Below, one piece after another: positions 13,814 through 22,147 of a stretch of DNA of 46,698 bases. Below the pieces are notes generated by a model. That model was given only the letters and a program-made list of their open reading frames with translations, did not search any database and was not told where the DNA came from. Source of the DNA: CAYLZO01 sp964387775 (lineage in GTDB: Bacteria > Chloroflexota > Anaerolineae > JAAYZQ01); the NCBI GenBank assembly GCA_964387775.1, contig CAYLZO010000011.1, positions 1 to 46,698 on the forward strand, written 5' to 3'. Position numbers and translations under genes: made by a program. How positions within the stretch are numbered: the first letter of the stretch is position 1; each line of letters starts with the position of its first letter.

Positions 13814-16072
13814 ATGGCAGAACTAAGTGGACTAGAGCAGAGCATGCTCTGGGGGGTCATCGCCGTCGCCTTCATCAGCCTGGCCTACGCCTGGTGGCTG
13901 TGGCGCGACACGCTGCGACGCGACAAGGGCACGCCCGAGATGCAAAAGGTGTGGAACGCCATCAAGACCGGCGCCAACGCCTATTTGCAGCGACAGCTAC
14001 GGACCATGCTGCCCATCCTGGGCCTGCTGGCCGTCGTGCTGTTCTTCAGCGTCTACGTGGTCAACCCCAGCCGCGAGGCCCTCGACATGTTCAACAACGA
14101 CATCCAGGCCGCCCGGTTGTGGATGGGTATCGGCCGGATGCTGGCCTTTGTCCTGGGCGCCTCGTTCTCCACCATCGTCGGCCAATTGGGCATGCGCGTG
14201 GCCATCGAGGGCAACATCCGCGTCGCGGCCCGGGCCGCCGCGGAGGACTATAACGGGGCGCTGACGGTGGCCTACCGGGCCGGCACCTTTACCGGGATGC
14301 TGACCGACGGCCTGGGCCTGATGGGCGGCACAGCCATCTTTATGATTTTCGGCCAGGCCGCGCCCGACGCCCTGCTCGGCTTTGGCTTTGGCGGCACGCT
14401 GGTGGCGCTGTTCATGCGCATCGGCGGCGGCATCTATACCAAGGCCGCCGACGTGGGCGCCGACCTGGTGGGCAAGGTCGAGCAGGGCCTGCCCGAGGAC
14501 GACCCGCGCAACGCCGCCGTCGTCGCCGACCTGGTGGGCGACAACGTGGGCGACTGCGCCGGCATGGCCGCCGACATTTTCGAGAGCTACGAGGTGACCA
14601 TCGTCTCGACCCTGATCCTGGGCCTCGTCCTCCTGCACCAGACGGGCGACACCTTCTGGATCGTCTATCCCCTCATCGTGCGGGCCATCGGCGTCATCTC
14701 GTCCATCCTGGGGACCTTTACCGTGCCCATCTGGGAGAATTTCCCCATCAAGTTCCTGCGCGCCCACGACGCCGAAGAGGCTATGTTCCGCTCCTACGAG
14801 GTCTCGTCGGTCAATACCATCATTTTCGCCTTCATCTTTTCCCTGGCCTACGCCCAGGAATGGCAATTGGCAACGCTCAACGCCATCGGTGTCGGCCTGG
14901 CCGTGGTCTTTAACCCGCTGACCTCCCTCTTTACCTCGGCCAAGCGTAAACCGGTGCAAGAGATCGCCGAATCGACCCAGACCGGCTCGGCGACGACCAT
15001 CCTGTCGGGCCTGGCGGTGGGCATGGAGGCCAGCGTCTGGAGCGTGTTGGCCATCGTGGTCGCCCTGGGTGCCAGCTTTGTCATCTTTTACGATTTCGAC
15101 CTGATCTACATGCTCTACGGCGTGGCGATGGTCGGCATCGGCATGCTGTCGCACACGGGCAACAACGTGGCCATGGACACCTACGGCCCCATCGCCGACA
15201 ATGCCAACGGCATCGGCGAGATGGCGGGCGTGGGCGAAAAAGCCTGGGAGCTGTTGGCCAATCTCGACGCCGTGGGCAATACCACCAAGGCCATCACCAA
15301 GCAGATCGCCATCGCCTCGGCCGTCGTCGCGGCCACGGCTCTCTTTTTCTCCTTCGTGGCCGACGCGTTGATCCTCTCCTACCCGGATCTGACCGTAACT
15401 GAGCTGCTCAACCGGGGCATCCCGGTCTCGACCCTCAACGGCATCATCGGCTTCCTGCTGGGTGGCGCGTTGCCCTTCCTCTTCTCTGCCTTTTCGCTGC
15501 GGGCCGTAGCCCGTGGCGCCAACCTGGTGGTCAACGAGGTTCGCCGCCAATTCGACATCCCCGGCGTGCTGGAAGGGACCAGGACGCCCGACTATGGCAA
15601 GGTGGTGGACATTACCACGGCGGCAGCGCAGAAGGAGCTGGTCAGCCTGGTGGCTCTGTCGGTGAGCCTGCCGTTGCTGGTCGGCCTGGTCTTTGAGGTA
15701 GAAGCGCTGGGCACCTTCCTGGCCGGCGTCATCCTGACGGGCCAGCTCCTGGCTGTGTTCATGGCCATCGCCGGCGGTGCCTTGGACAATGCCAAAAAAT
15801 ACGTCGAGGACGGGCACTTTGGCGGCAAGGGCTCGCCGGCCCACAAGGCCGGCATCGAGGGCGACACCGTGGGCGACCCGCTCAAGGATACGGCCGGCCC
15901 GGCCCTCAACCCGATGATCAAGGTCGTCAACCTGGTCAGCTTGCTGGCCGCGCCCCTCATCGTCGAGAACCGGGGCACGGCGGGCATGTGGGTCGCCATC
16001 GTCGTCCTGGGGGCACTGGTCGTCTGGTCGATCTGGCAGAGCAAGAGGGACGTGGCGGTGGGCCTGGGGTAG
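13814..16072 (+). CDS. hppA: Membrane-bound H+-translocating pyrophosphatase, K+-independent type
   Basis: Couples hydrolysis of pyrophosphate to proton transport across the membrane. The protein is 752 residues with about 16 helices. Family motifs are GGGIYTKAADVGADLVGKVE, DDPRNAAVVADLVGDNVGD, GPIADNANGIGEMAG and the C-terminal KYVEDGHFGGKG with GDTVGDPLKDTAGPALNP. The GNTTKAIT motif carries Lys492 and Thr495 at the positions that separate K+-independent (Lys/Thr) from K+-dependent (Ala/Gly) enzymes, so this should be a K+-independent proton pump. The ATG at 13814 has aaggaggagtatcc before it; the longer upstream frame overlaps the leader hairpin. Confidence 0.95.
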   Translation: MAELSGLEQSMLWGVIAVAFISLAYAWWLWRDTLRRDKGTPEMQKVWNAIKTGANAYLQRQLRTMLPILGLLAVVLFFSVYVVNPSREALDMFNNDIQAARLWMGIGRMLAFVLGASFSTIVGQLGMRVAIEGNIRVAARAAAEDYNGALTVAYRAGTFTGMLTDGLGLMGGTAIFMIFGQAAPDALLGFGFGGTLVALFMRIGGGIYTKAADVGADLVGKVEQGLPEDDPRNAAVVADLVGDNVGDCAGMAADIFESYEVTIVSTLILGLVLLHQTGDTFWIVYPLIVRAIGVISSILGTFTVPIWENFPIKFLRAHDAEEAMFRSYEVSSVNTIIFAFIFSLAYAQEWQLATLNAIGVGLAVVFNPLTSLFTSAKRKPVQEIAESTQTGSATTILSGLAVGMEASVWSVLAIVVALGASFVIFYDFDLIYMLYGVAMVGIGMLSHTGNNVAMDTYGPIADNANGIGEMAGVGEKAWELLANLDAVGNTTKAITKQIAIASAVVAATALFFSFVADALILSYPDLTVTELLNRGIPVSTLNGIIGFLLGGALPFLFSAFSLRAVARGANLVVNEVRRQFDIPGVLEGTRTPDYGKVVDITTAAAQKELVSLVALSVSLPLLVGLVFEVEALGTFLAGVILTGQLLAVFMAIAGGALDNAKKYVEDGHFGGKGSPAHKAGIEGDTVGDPLKDTAGPALNPMIKVVNLVSLLAAPLIVENRGTAGMWVAIVVLGALVVWSIWQSKRDVAVGLG

Positions 16073-16125
16073 AGAGCAACGCCCTTCGACAAGCTCAGGT
16101 CGATAACGCACAGCATAAACGAATA

Positions 16126-16155
16126 GGGGCCTGGGAGAGGATTCTCCCAGGCCCC
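16126..16155. terminator. Strong bidirectional terminator between hppA and tyrS
   Basis: GGGGCCTGGGAGA (16126-16138) and TCTCCCAGGCCCC (16143-16155) form a perfect 13-bp stem with loop GGAT. It is placed to stop both convergent genes, although no long T-run follows. Confidence 0.75.
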
Positions 16156-16182
16156 TTGCATCTTGCATCTTGCATCCTGCCT
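16156..16182. repeat. Tandem 7-nt repeat
   Basis: The word TTGCATC occurs three times in tandem (about 16156-16177), followed by a degenerate copy, directly after the terminator hairpin. Confidence 0.6.
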
Positions 16183-16186
16183 CTTG

Positions 16187-17452
16187 TTACTTGAGCACCA
16201 CCCGGTGGTAGCGTTTTTTTCCCGCCCGCAAGAGGATGGCCCCACCATCGAGGTGCTGGACGCCGATCAGGTCGTCCACGCTGCCCACCGGCTCGTCGTT
16301 GACGTAGGCGCCCCCCTGCTCGATGAGGCGGCGAGCCTCGCTCCGCGAGCGGCTGAGGCCCACCCGCTGGAATAGATTCGGGGCCGGGATGCCGGCCTCC
16401 AGGTCTGCGGCGTCGATTTCGGTGGTCGGCATAGCGTCGGTGACGACGCCCCGGCCAAAGAGTTTACGCGACGCCTCCCGGGCCTCGGCGGCAGCCTCCT
16501 GGTCGTGGATGAGGCGCGTGACCTCGAAAGCCAGCACCTCCTTGGCCTGCCGGATCTCGGCGCCTGTCAGCCGGCCCAGCTCGCGCACGCGCGCCATGGG
16601 CAGGAAGGTGAACAGGGCCAGAAAGCGCTCCACGTCGGCGTCCTCGACGTTGATCCAGTACTGGTAGAACTCGTAGGGCGACAGCAGGTCGGGATCGAGC
16701 CAGACGGCGCCCTCGGCCGTTTTGCCCATCTTGGCGCCCGAGCTGGTGGTGACCAGCGGGTAGGTGAGGGCGTAGGCCTGCGCCCCCTCCACGCGGCGGA
16801 TGAGGTCCACGCCGGCCAGGATGTTGCCCCACTGGTCGTTGCCGCCCGCCTGGAGGGTGCAGCCGTACTCGCGGTAGACGTGCAAAAAGTCGTAGGCCTG
16901 CAAGAGTTGGTAGTTGAATTCGAGAAAGTTCAGCCCCCCCTCGCTCTCGTACCTGCGCCGGTAGCCCTCGAAGGAGAGCATGCGGTTGACGCTGAAATGC
17001 CGGCCGATGTCGCGCAGAAACTCCAGGTAGTTGAGGGGCCGCAGCCAATCGCCGTTGTCGACCATCAGCGCCTGCCCTGCGCCCTCCGGGCGTGTCGAAG
17101 GGGCTTGCCCCTCGGAAAAGTCCAGTAGGCTCGACATCTGCGCTTTGAGGCGGGCCACGTTGGCGTCGATCTGGGCCACGCTGAGCAGGCGGCGCATCTC
17201 GTCCTTGTCGGTAGGATCGCCGATCATGCCCGTGCCGCCGCCCATGATGGCGATGGGCCGGTGGCCGTGGCGCTGCATGTGGGCCAGGGCCATGATCGGC
17301 ACCAGGCTGCCCACGTGAAAGCTCTCGGCGCTGGGGTCGAACCCGACGTAGCAGGTGATGGGCTGCTCGACGGTGGCCCGCACCCCCGCCTCATCGGAGA
17401 CTTGCTCGATAAAGCCGCGTTCTTTTAGGACATCGTAGACGTTTGTAGTCAT
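16187..17452 (-). CDS. tyrS: Tyrosyl-tRNA synthetase
   Basis: Charges tRNA-Tyr with tyrosine in the cytosol. The protein is 421 residues from the ATG at 17452 (gtggagtc before it). The class I HIGH-like motif appears as FHVGSLVPI, preceded by the tyrosine-binding CYVGFDPSAES; GGNDQWGNI is the tyrosine-site motif, and KMGKT is the KMSKS equivalent. The C-terminal S4 RNA-binding domain (about 355-421) includes SRSEARRLIEQGGAYVNDE. A longer open frame back to 17716 covers the promoter and leader and is not coding. It is convergent with hppA and shares its terminator. Confidence 0.96.
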   Translation of the reverse strand: MTTNVYDVLKERGFIEQVSDEAGVRATVEQPITCYVGFDPSAESFHVGSLVPIMALAHMQRHGHRPIAIMGGGTGMIGDPTDKDEMRRLLSVAQIDANVARLKAQMSSLLDFSEGQAPSTRPEGAGQALMVDNGDWLRPLNYLEFLRDIGRHFSVNRMLSFEGYRRRYESEGGLNFLEFNYQLLQAYDFLHVYREYGCTLQAGGNDQWGNILAGVDLIRRVEGAQAYALTYPLVTTSSGAKMGKTAEGAVWLDPDLLSPYEFYQYWINVEDADVERFLALFTFLPMARVRELGRLTGAEIRQAKEVLAFEVTRLIHDQEAAAEAREASRKLFGRGVVTDAMPTTEIDAADLEAGIPAPNLFQRVGLSRSRSEARRLIEQGGAYVNDEPVGSVDDLIGVQHLDGGAILLRAGKKRYHRVVLK

Positions 17453-17485
17453 GACTCCACTTCTCCTCAAGTGTTTGCAAGCAAC

Positions 17486-17513
17486 GACCCCGGCTCTGTC
17501 GGAAGCCGGGGTC
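17486..17513 (-). promoter_or_regulatory. Hairpin in the tyrS leader
   Basis: GACCCCGGCT (17486-17495) and AGCCGGGGTC (17504-17513) form a perfect 10-bp stem 34 nt before the tyrS start. The leader from the promoter is about 230 nt long. I see no T-box core sequence (AGGGTGGNACC), so the class of control is unknown. Confidence 0.4.
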
Positions 17514-17687
17514 GGGTGTTTCTCTTTTGCATCCAGGATAGACGGACTCAGGCCGTCGGCTTCCCTCCAGGCGCGAGCGTATCGCCCGCGCGATAATAGG
17601 TGTACGCTTTTGTGCCATTCGAGTACAAGTGACCTGTCTGCATCGTTACAAATCGCTCCAAACTCTGCTGCCTGCTGCGCGCACCCG

Positions 17688-17716
17688 AGTATAGCACAAC
17701 TGCTGGAGTTCGCCAA
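17688..17716 (-). promoter_or_regulatory. Promoter of tyrS
   Basis: On the minus strand TTGGCG (17716-17711), 17 nt, TATACT (17693-17688). Confidence 0.65.
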
Positions 17717-17765
17717 ATCAGGTCATAGGGCATTGCGCCGCCTGCTACTTGGTACAGCGTCGAGA

Positions 17766-18005
17766 TCACAGCGAGTAAACAGGCACCAGCACTTCAAGAT
17801 CGGCCTTCCGACGTCCGCGGGCGGTCTCTTCAACGGTCTTGAGCACATTGGCTGCGTAGTAGCGTGTCCCACACTCCGTGCAGACGCCGGCCGGCACGTT
17901 TTCGATAAGCACGTACTTGCCATTGACCTTGCGAGTCAGGTCCACCCGCTTTTCCACGATGAGACCGTTACAGTATTCGCATCGTTCACCATCCCAAAAT
18001 CCCAT
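17766..18005 (-). CDS. YgiT-type zinc finger protein (MqsA-like antitoxin part)
   Basis: A 79-residue protein with two Cys pairs, CEYCNG and CTECGTRYY, forming the YgiT-type zinc finger. Between them is the family sequence EKRVDLTRKVNGKYVLIENVP. YgiT fingers form the N-terminal half of the MqsA antitoxin, but this short form lacks the DNA-binding HTH half. It usually sits beside a DUF4258 protein, and such a partner (interrupted) lies 13 nt upstream. The ATG at 18005 has gggagaagggtg before it, so I prefer it to the longer open frame. There is no clear separate promoter. Confidence 0.82.
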   Translation of the reverse strand: MGFWDGERCEYCNGLIVEKRVDLTRKVNGKYVLIENVPAGVCTECGTRYYAANVLKTVEETARGRRKADLEVLVPVYSL

Positions 18006-18018
18006 CACCCTTCTCCCT

Positions 18019-18294
18019 CTATCTCCTGGGTTGGTCTTCATACACAGTGATTACCCGGACCTTTCCCGAGCGCGTGATTCGGCATATCGCTCCCAGAGGA
18101 CGCCCATCCAAAGCCGAACCGACCACCTCGTATTTGCCCTCTCGCGGTCACGTCCGGCGAATCCTGCCCGTCAAGATGCTATACTCCACATCGTAGATGT
18201 CAAAGTCATCGGCAACAGATTCCTCGTCGGCGTGCTCTGTAAGATAGTACAATCCGTTACGGACGAGTGCCTGAATTTCCTTGATCTTGCTCAC
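18019..18294 (-). pseudogene. DUF4258 protein (toxin-like partner), interrupted by an in-frame TGA
   Basis: Read on the minus strand from GTG at 18294 to TAG at 18019, the frame has 91 sense positions and one TGA at codon 49 (18150-18148). The protein reads SKIKEIQALVRNGLYYLTEH at the start, DIYDVEYSILTGRIRRT before the TGA, and PREGKYEVVG, DGRPLGAICRITRSGK and VRVITVYED after it. This is the DUF4258/MqsR-like layout. Relatives, from memory, have Trp (TGG) at this point, so a single G-to-A change explains the stop. A frame conserved on both sides suggests recent inactivation or read-through. The antitoxin-type partner follows 13 nt later and is intact. Confidence 0.75.
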
Positions 18295-18365
18295 TTGCCA
18301 TCTCTGCTAAGGACGGCGCTTCCCGAGCTGCTAGTACAGCCCGGCGGAAGTCTCTCACCAGATCC

Positions 18366-18511
18366 TGTCATTCTGAGCGAAGCGAAGAATCTCAGTTATG
18401 CTGCGTGAAACCGCTTGCTCTGCGCAAGAGAGATTCTTCCCCGGGATGCCGGCCTGTCCTGTGCGGCCAGCCACAGGGGACGGCGCGTCGCTGGCTCTCC
18501 TCAGAATGACA
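18366..18511. repeat. 146-bp inverted-repeat element (MITE-like)
   Basis: The ends TGTCATTCTGAG (18366-18377) and CTCAGAATGACA (18500-18511) are perfect inverted copies. An inner pair GAAGAATCTC (18384-18393) and GAGATTCTTC (18430-18439) is also perfect. This word family (cattctgagcgaagcgaag) is a common dispersed repeat in metagenomic Chloroflexota. It fills most of the gap between the DUF4258 and HD genes. Confidence 0.75.
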
Positions 18512-18589
18512 ACTGCTGAGGGATTTACGCCCTCATGTACTAGCTGGATTGACCGAAGTATAACACACTCATGTCCTTTTGCCAAACCA

Positions 18590-19081
18590 TCATCGATTCC
18601 CCTGGCTCCGCCCTAACGCCCAGGCGATCACTGCCGGGTCCTTGGCCGCCTCGGTGCACAGATACTCGGGGTCGGGCTCGATGCCGATGCGGCCCAGGTC
18701 CAGCCGGTCGGCGTCCCAGCAGGTCTGGACGGTGACCGCCTCGGCCCGAGGCACGTCGGCCTCGGTCAGGCCGTCGCTGTGGTGGGCGATGGCATAGACC
18801 AATAGCTCCAGCTTCTCAGCAGGCAGATTTAGCAACGAAGCGGGCAGGTCCCTGACGAAAGCCGCCGCCCGCCGGCCGTGCCCCTTGTCCCAACCGTCGT
18901 CCTCCCGCTTGACGTCGTGGAGAACGGCAAAGAACTCGAGGACCTCGACGTCGGCGCCGGAGCGCCGAGCCAGGCGCCGGCCGTTCTGGCCCACGCGCCG
19001 CCAGTGCGCCTCGCCGTGGAGGCCGTCCAACGACAGGGCAAATGCTCGCCGGATCACGTCCATCAAGTCTTGGGAGATCAC
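18590..19081 (-). CDS. HD-domain hydrolase-like protein
   Basis: A 163-residue single-domain protein of the HD superfamily of metal-dependent phosphohydrolases. Visible marks are HGEAHWRRV, the HD pair in FFAVLHDVKREDDG, and AIAHHSDGL. A C-terminal segment with WDADRLDLGRIGIEP is typical of the small HD proteins annotated only generally. I chose the GTG at 19081 because ggag lies 7 nt before it and the promoter found at 19119-19147 excludes the longer frame; the ATG at 19105 is an alternative. The substrate is unknown. It stands alone and is divergent from the large sensor kinase. Confidence 0.78.
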   Translation of the reverse strand: MISQDLMDVIRRAFALSLDGLHGEAHWRRVGQNGRRLARRSGADVEVLEFFAVLHDVKREDDGWDKGHGRRAAAFVRDLPASLLNLPAEKLELLVYAIAHHSDGLTEADVPRAEAVTVQTCWDADRLDLGRIGIEPDPEYLCTEAAKDPAVIAWALGRSQGNR

Positions 19082-19118
19082 CGATTTTCTCCAATCTATC
19101 GCCATTCGGTCGATCTCC

Positions 19119-19147
19119 AGTATAGCACGCCCACTCCAATCTGCCAA
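19119..19147 (-). promoter_or_regulatory. Promoter of the HD hydrolase gene
   Basis: On the minus strand TTGGCA (19147-19142), 17 nt, TATACT (19124-19119), giving a leader of about 30 nt to the GTG start. Confidence 0.75.
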
Positions 19148-19191
19148 ATGGGTTGAGCGCCGCTAGAGCTTTGGTAGTAGAGTCAAGGAGG

Positions 19192-19220
19192 TTGCCAAGT
19201 CAAAGAAAACTTGGTATAAT
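19192..19220 (+). promoter_or_regulatory. Promoter of the large sensor kinase gene
   Basis: TTGCCA (19192-19197), 17 nt, TATAAT (19215-19220). Transcription would start near 19227, about 75 nt before the ATG. Confidence 0.8.
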
Positions 19221-19300
19221 GTTGCCAGATGCAAAGGTCGGCAGATCTGGATAGGAAGTTGGGCTGAAGCCGGAGTTGCGATCCGGCGAGTGGAATCACT

Positions 19301-22015
19301 ATGTCCCTTTTGGTAGAAGCCAGCATAATACTCGGCACCTCGCTGGGCAGCCTGGTATATCACCTGCTGCTCTTGCTCGCCGTGGAAGCGATCCTGGGCA
19401 TCGCCTGGGGAGAGCGCCAGCGAGGCCGCCGCGACCAAGTCCGGCGGCTCATGCTGGCCAGCATCGGCCTCACGGTGGCCCGCGTGGCCTACGTCGTCGC
19501 CGCGCTGATCACGGCTTCGGGATGGGTTAGCCCCGAGACCCTTCTTCCCCCCGTGGAACGCTTCGCCGACACCGCCAGCATTGCCCTCCTGGGCTGGGCC
19601 TTTATGCCGCCGGTCAAGCGTGGTCCGCGCACCTGGGACCTCATCTTTGGCGCCAACCTGGTTCTGACCATCGCCGTCTGTGCCGTGTTCACCTACCTGT
19701 GGAGCGAGGCGCTCATCGCCGACGTGACGCGCACCTACAACACCCACTGGCAGGCTACCGTCTGGACCGCGTGGCAGATGGCCCTCATCCCCCTGGCCAT
19801 TTTGGCCGCGTTGCGCGACCGGCAACCCGGCTGGGGGATCTTTGTCGCGGCCATGCTCGTCATGTTTGTCGGCCGCCCCCTGCAACTGGGCTTTTCTCCG
19901 ATCACGGCTCATCTACCGACCTGGGAGCGGCTGGCCAACCTCCTGGCCTATCCCCTGGTGGCCGTCGCCGTCTACCAGAGCGTCGTCGCCGGCCTGCGCG
20001 TCCACAGCCGGCAACTCCAGGACATCAGCCAGGCCTCTCTCGACCAGATCAAGAGCCTGCTCTTCCTCTTTGAAGCCAGCCAGCAGATGTCGGGCTCGCT
20101 GGACCTCGACGCCGTTTTGGACAACGCCGTGCAGGGCGTGGCCCGGGCCCTGGACGCAGACCAGTGTGCCATCACCTTTCTCGAAGAGGGCGCCGCCCAG
20201 ATGCGCCTGGCCGCCATCCACAACCCGACGCGAAAGGGGCGTGGCGAAGCCGTGACCTTCCCGCTGGAATACCAGCTCACGGTCCAGCAGGCCATGCGCC
20301 GCAAGAAACACATCATCGTCGAAGAATCAGACAACGTCCAGCTCAAGGTGCTCTTTGCCCTCCTGGGCTCCAGCGAGACGGGGCCTTTGCTCGTCCAGCC
20401 GCTGGTCCAGGACGGAGGAGCCATCGGCGCCATCATCGTCGGCAATTCACGCTCCAGGCGGCCCTTTACGCCCAACGAGGCCAAACTCTGCCAGTCTATG
20501 GCCGAGCAATTGGCCGGCGCCATCCAGAACGCCAAACGCTTCCAAGAAGCGCAGAAGCAGATCGAGCGGATGCGGCTGGCCCACGAGCAGGAACGCCAGG
20601 TCTTTCGCCAAGCGACCAGCCGCGTGCAAGAACTGACCGAGCAACTGACCGCCAACCAGGCCCAGATCGACCAACTTTGCGAGCAACTCGAGTCCACGCG
20701 CGAAGCACGAAACGCCCTGGAGATCAAGCTGGTGAGCCACCGCGCCGAGGCGGATACCCTGGCCGAGCGGCTGGCCGTGTTGGAGAGCGATCTGGCCCAG
20801 ACACACGCCAACGCCGAGGCCCAACTCCGCTGGCACGAGGAGGAGCTCGGCCGGCAGCAGGAAGAGTGGCAGGATGCCGGCGAAGCCAGCGAGTGGGCCC
20901 AGACGCTGCTCCAGGGCCTGACGGCCGGCGTCCTCATCACCGACGCCGACGGCTTGATCCAGCACTCCAACGTCGCCGCCGAGATCCTCCTGGACCTGGG
21001 CAGTGATGAGCTCCAGGGGCACGCGCTGACCAGCGTCAGCGACGACGAACGCTGGCAGCAGGCCGTGGCTTCGGCGGCAGAGGGCGAAGCGGTGCGCCTG
21101 ACCCTTCAGATCGGTCCAAACACGCTCATGGCCGACGTCGCCCCCCTGCCCGATCCAGACGTCCTGGGCCGCGACACGCAACGCGTCATCACGATCTTGC
21201 AGGACATCTCGCACGAGACCGAGGCGCAGCGGGAACGGCTGGAGGAGCTCGCTTCCATGGCCGAAGAGATGCGCACGCCCCTGACGACGATCATGAGCTA
21301 CGCGGACCTGCTCCTGGGCGAGAGGGTAGGCATCCTGGGTGACCTCCAGCGCAAGTTCCTGTTGCGCGTCAAGGCCGGCGGCGAGCGGGCCGTGCAGATC
21401 GTCGACGATCTCGGCCAACGGGCGAGCCAGGAGGAACAGTGGGCCTCTCCGCGAAGGCGCGCAGTGGACGTGAGCGAGTTGGTTGAATCCATCGTGGCCG
21501 AATCGTACCTCCAGTTGGAGGACAAAGACCTGACCTTGAACCTGGACGTGCCCGAGAACCTGCCCACCATCCAGGCCGACCCCGACTATTTGCGGCGGGT
21601 GCTGTCCAATTTGATCTCCAACGCCTGCCTGGCCTCGTCGGTGGGCAGCGAAATCCAGATCCGCGCCGCCCAGTCTGCAAGCCCTTCCTTCGGGGAGGAT
21701 GCAATGGACGTTAACGGCGATGGATTCCTCGTCGTCTCGGTCAAGGATTCAGGGGGCGGCCTGTCGGGGGAGGCGCTCGACAAGATATTCGACCGGGAGC
21801 GTCCGAGCCAGACACCCATCGGGCTGGGCGAGTCTGGGGCCGGACTGGCCCTGGTCAAGACCCTGGTGGAAGCCCATGGGGGTCGCCTCTGGATAGAGAG
21901 TCAAAACGGAGTGGGTGCAACATTTAGCATCGTTTTGCCCATCGATCAAAATCGCCAACCCCCGGATGCCTCGGGGGAAGGACACTGGACAGACCTTGAC
22001 GAACTTTCTGCGTGA
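19301..22015 (+). CDS. Multi-domain sensor kinase with GAF and PAS domains, H-box lacking His
   Basis: A 904-residue protein. An N-terminal block of about seven membrane helices (to about 235) is followed by a GAF domain (about 255-410), a long coiled coil (about 410-535) and a PAS domain (about 535-640). The C-terminus is a histidine-kinase core. The ATPase part is complete: N-box NLISNACLAS, G1 VKDSGGG, F-box-like KIFDRE and G2 GESGAGLALVKTL. The dimerisation helix reads ASMAEEMRTPLTTI, where the usual S-H-E-L-R-T-P has Glu655 in place of the phospho-His. It may be a scaffold, a sensor that controls another kinase, or use another acceptor. No response regulator is adjacent. The start has a weak ribosome site. 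Confidence 0.88.
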   Translation: MSLLVEASIILGTSLGSLVYHLLLLLAVEAILGIAWGERQRGRRDQVRRLMLASIGLTVARVAYVVAALITASGWVSPETLLPPVERFADTASIALLGWAFMPPVKRGPRTWDLIFGANLVLTIAVCAVFTYLWSEALIADVTRTYNTHWQATVWTAWQMALIPLAILAALRDRQPGWGIFVAAMLVMFVGRPLQLGFSPITAHLPTWERLANLLAYPLVAVAVYQSVVAGLRVHSRQLQDISQASLDQIKSLLFLFEASQQMSGSLDLDAVLDNAVQGVARALDADQCAITFLEEGAAQMRLAAIHNPTRKGRGEAVTFPLEYQLTVQQAMRRKKHIIVEESDNVQLKVLFALLGSSETGPLLVQPLVQDGGAIGAIIVGNSRSRRPFTPNEAKLCQSMAEQLAGAIQNAKRFQEAQKQIERMRLAHEQERQVFRQATSRVQELTEQLTANQAQIDQLCEQLESTREARNALEIKLVSHRAEADTLAERLAVLESDLAQTHANAEAQLRWHEEELGRQQEEWQDAGEASEWAQTLLQGLTAGVLITDADGLIQHSNVAAEILLDLGSDELQGHALTSVSDDERWQQAVASAAEGEAVRLTLQIGPNTLMADVAPLPDPDVLGRDTQRVITILQDISHETEAQRERLEELASMAEEMRTPLTTIMSYADLLLGERVGILGDLQRKFLLRVKAGGERAVQIVDDLGQRASQEEQWASPRRRAVDVSELVESIVAESYLQLEDKDLTLNLDVPENLPTIQADPDYLRRVLSNLISNACLASSVGSEIQIRAAQSASPSFGEDAMDVNGDGFLVVSVKDSGGGLSGEALDKIFDRERPSQTPIGLGESGAGLALVKTLVEAHGGRLWIESQNGVGATFSIVLPIDQNRQPPDASGEGHWTDLDELSA

Positions 22016-22147
22016 GCCACACGGCTTTGCCGCACCGGCCCGGCGCATTCTGTTAGGGCCTAACCCACGAAATCCTGGCCTGTTGAGCAAGAATTCTGTG
22101 GACAAGTCTGTTCCTCTTTGGTTCCGGTTTATCCGGGCTAGGGTGCC

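Noticed and set aside
13997..16168. 723-codon minus-strand ORF
   Set aside because: It is the antisense shadow of the membrane pyrophosphatase gene; His/Gly/Asp-rich composition and no family features.
17453..17716. T-box riboswitch before tyrS
   Set aside because: The conserved T-box sequence and the usual antiterminator were not found in the leader.
16187..17716. Longer tyrS reading frame starting at 17716
   Set aside because: The extra 88 codons cover the promoter and leader; the family's normal length and ribosome site fit the ATG at 17452.
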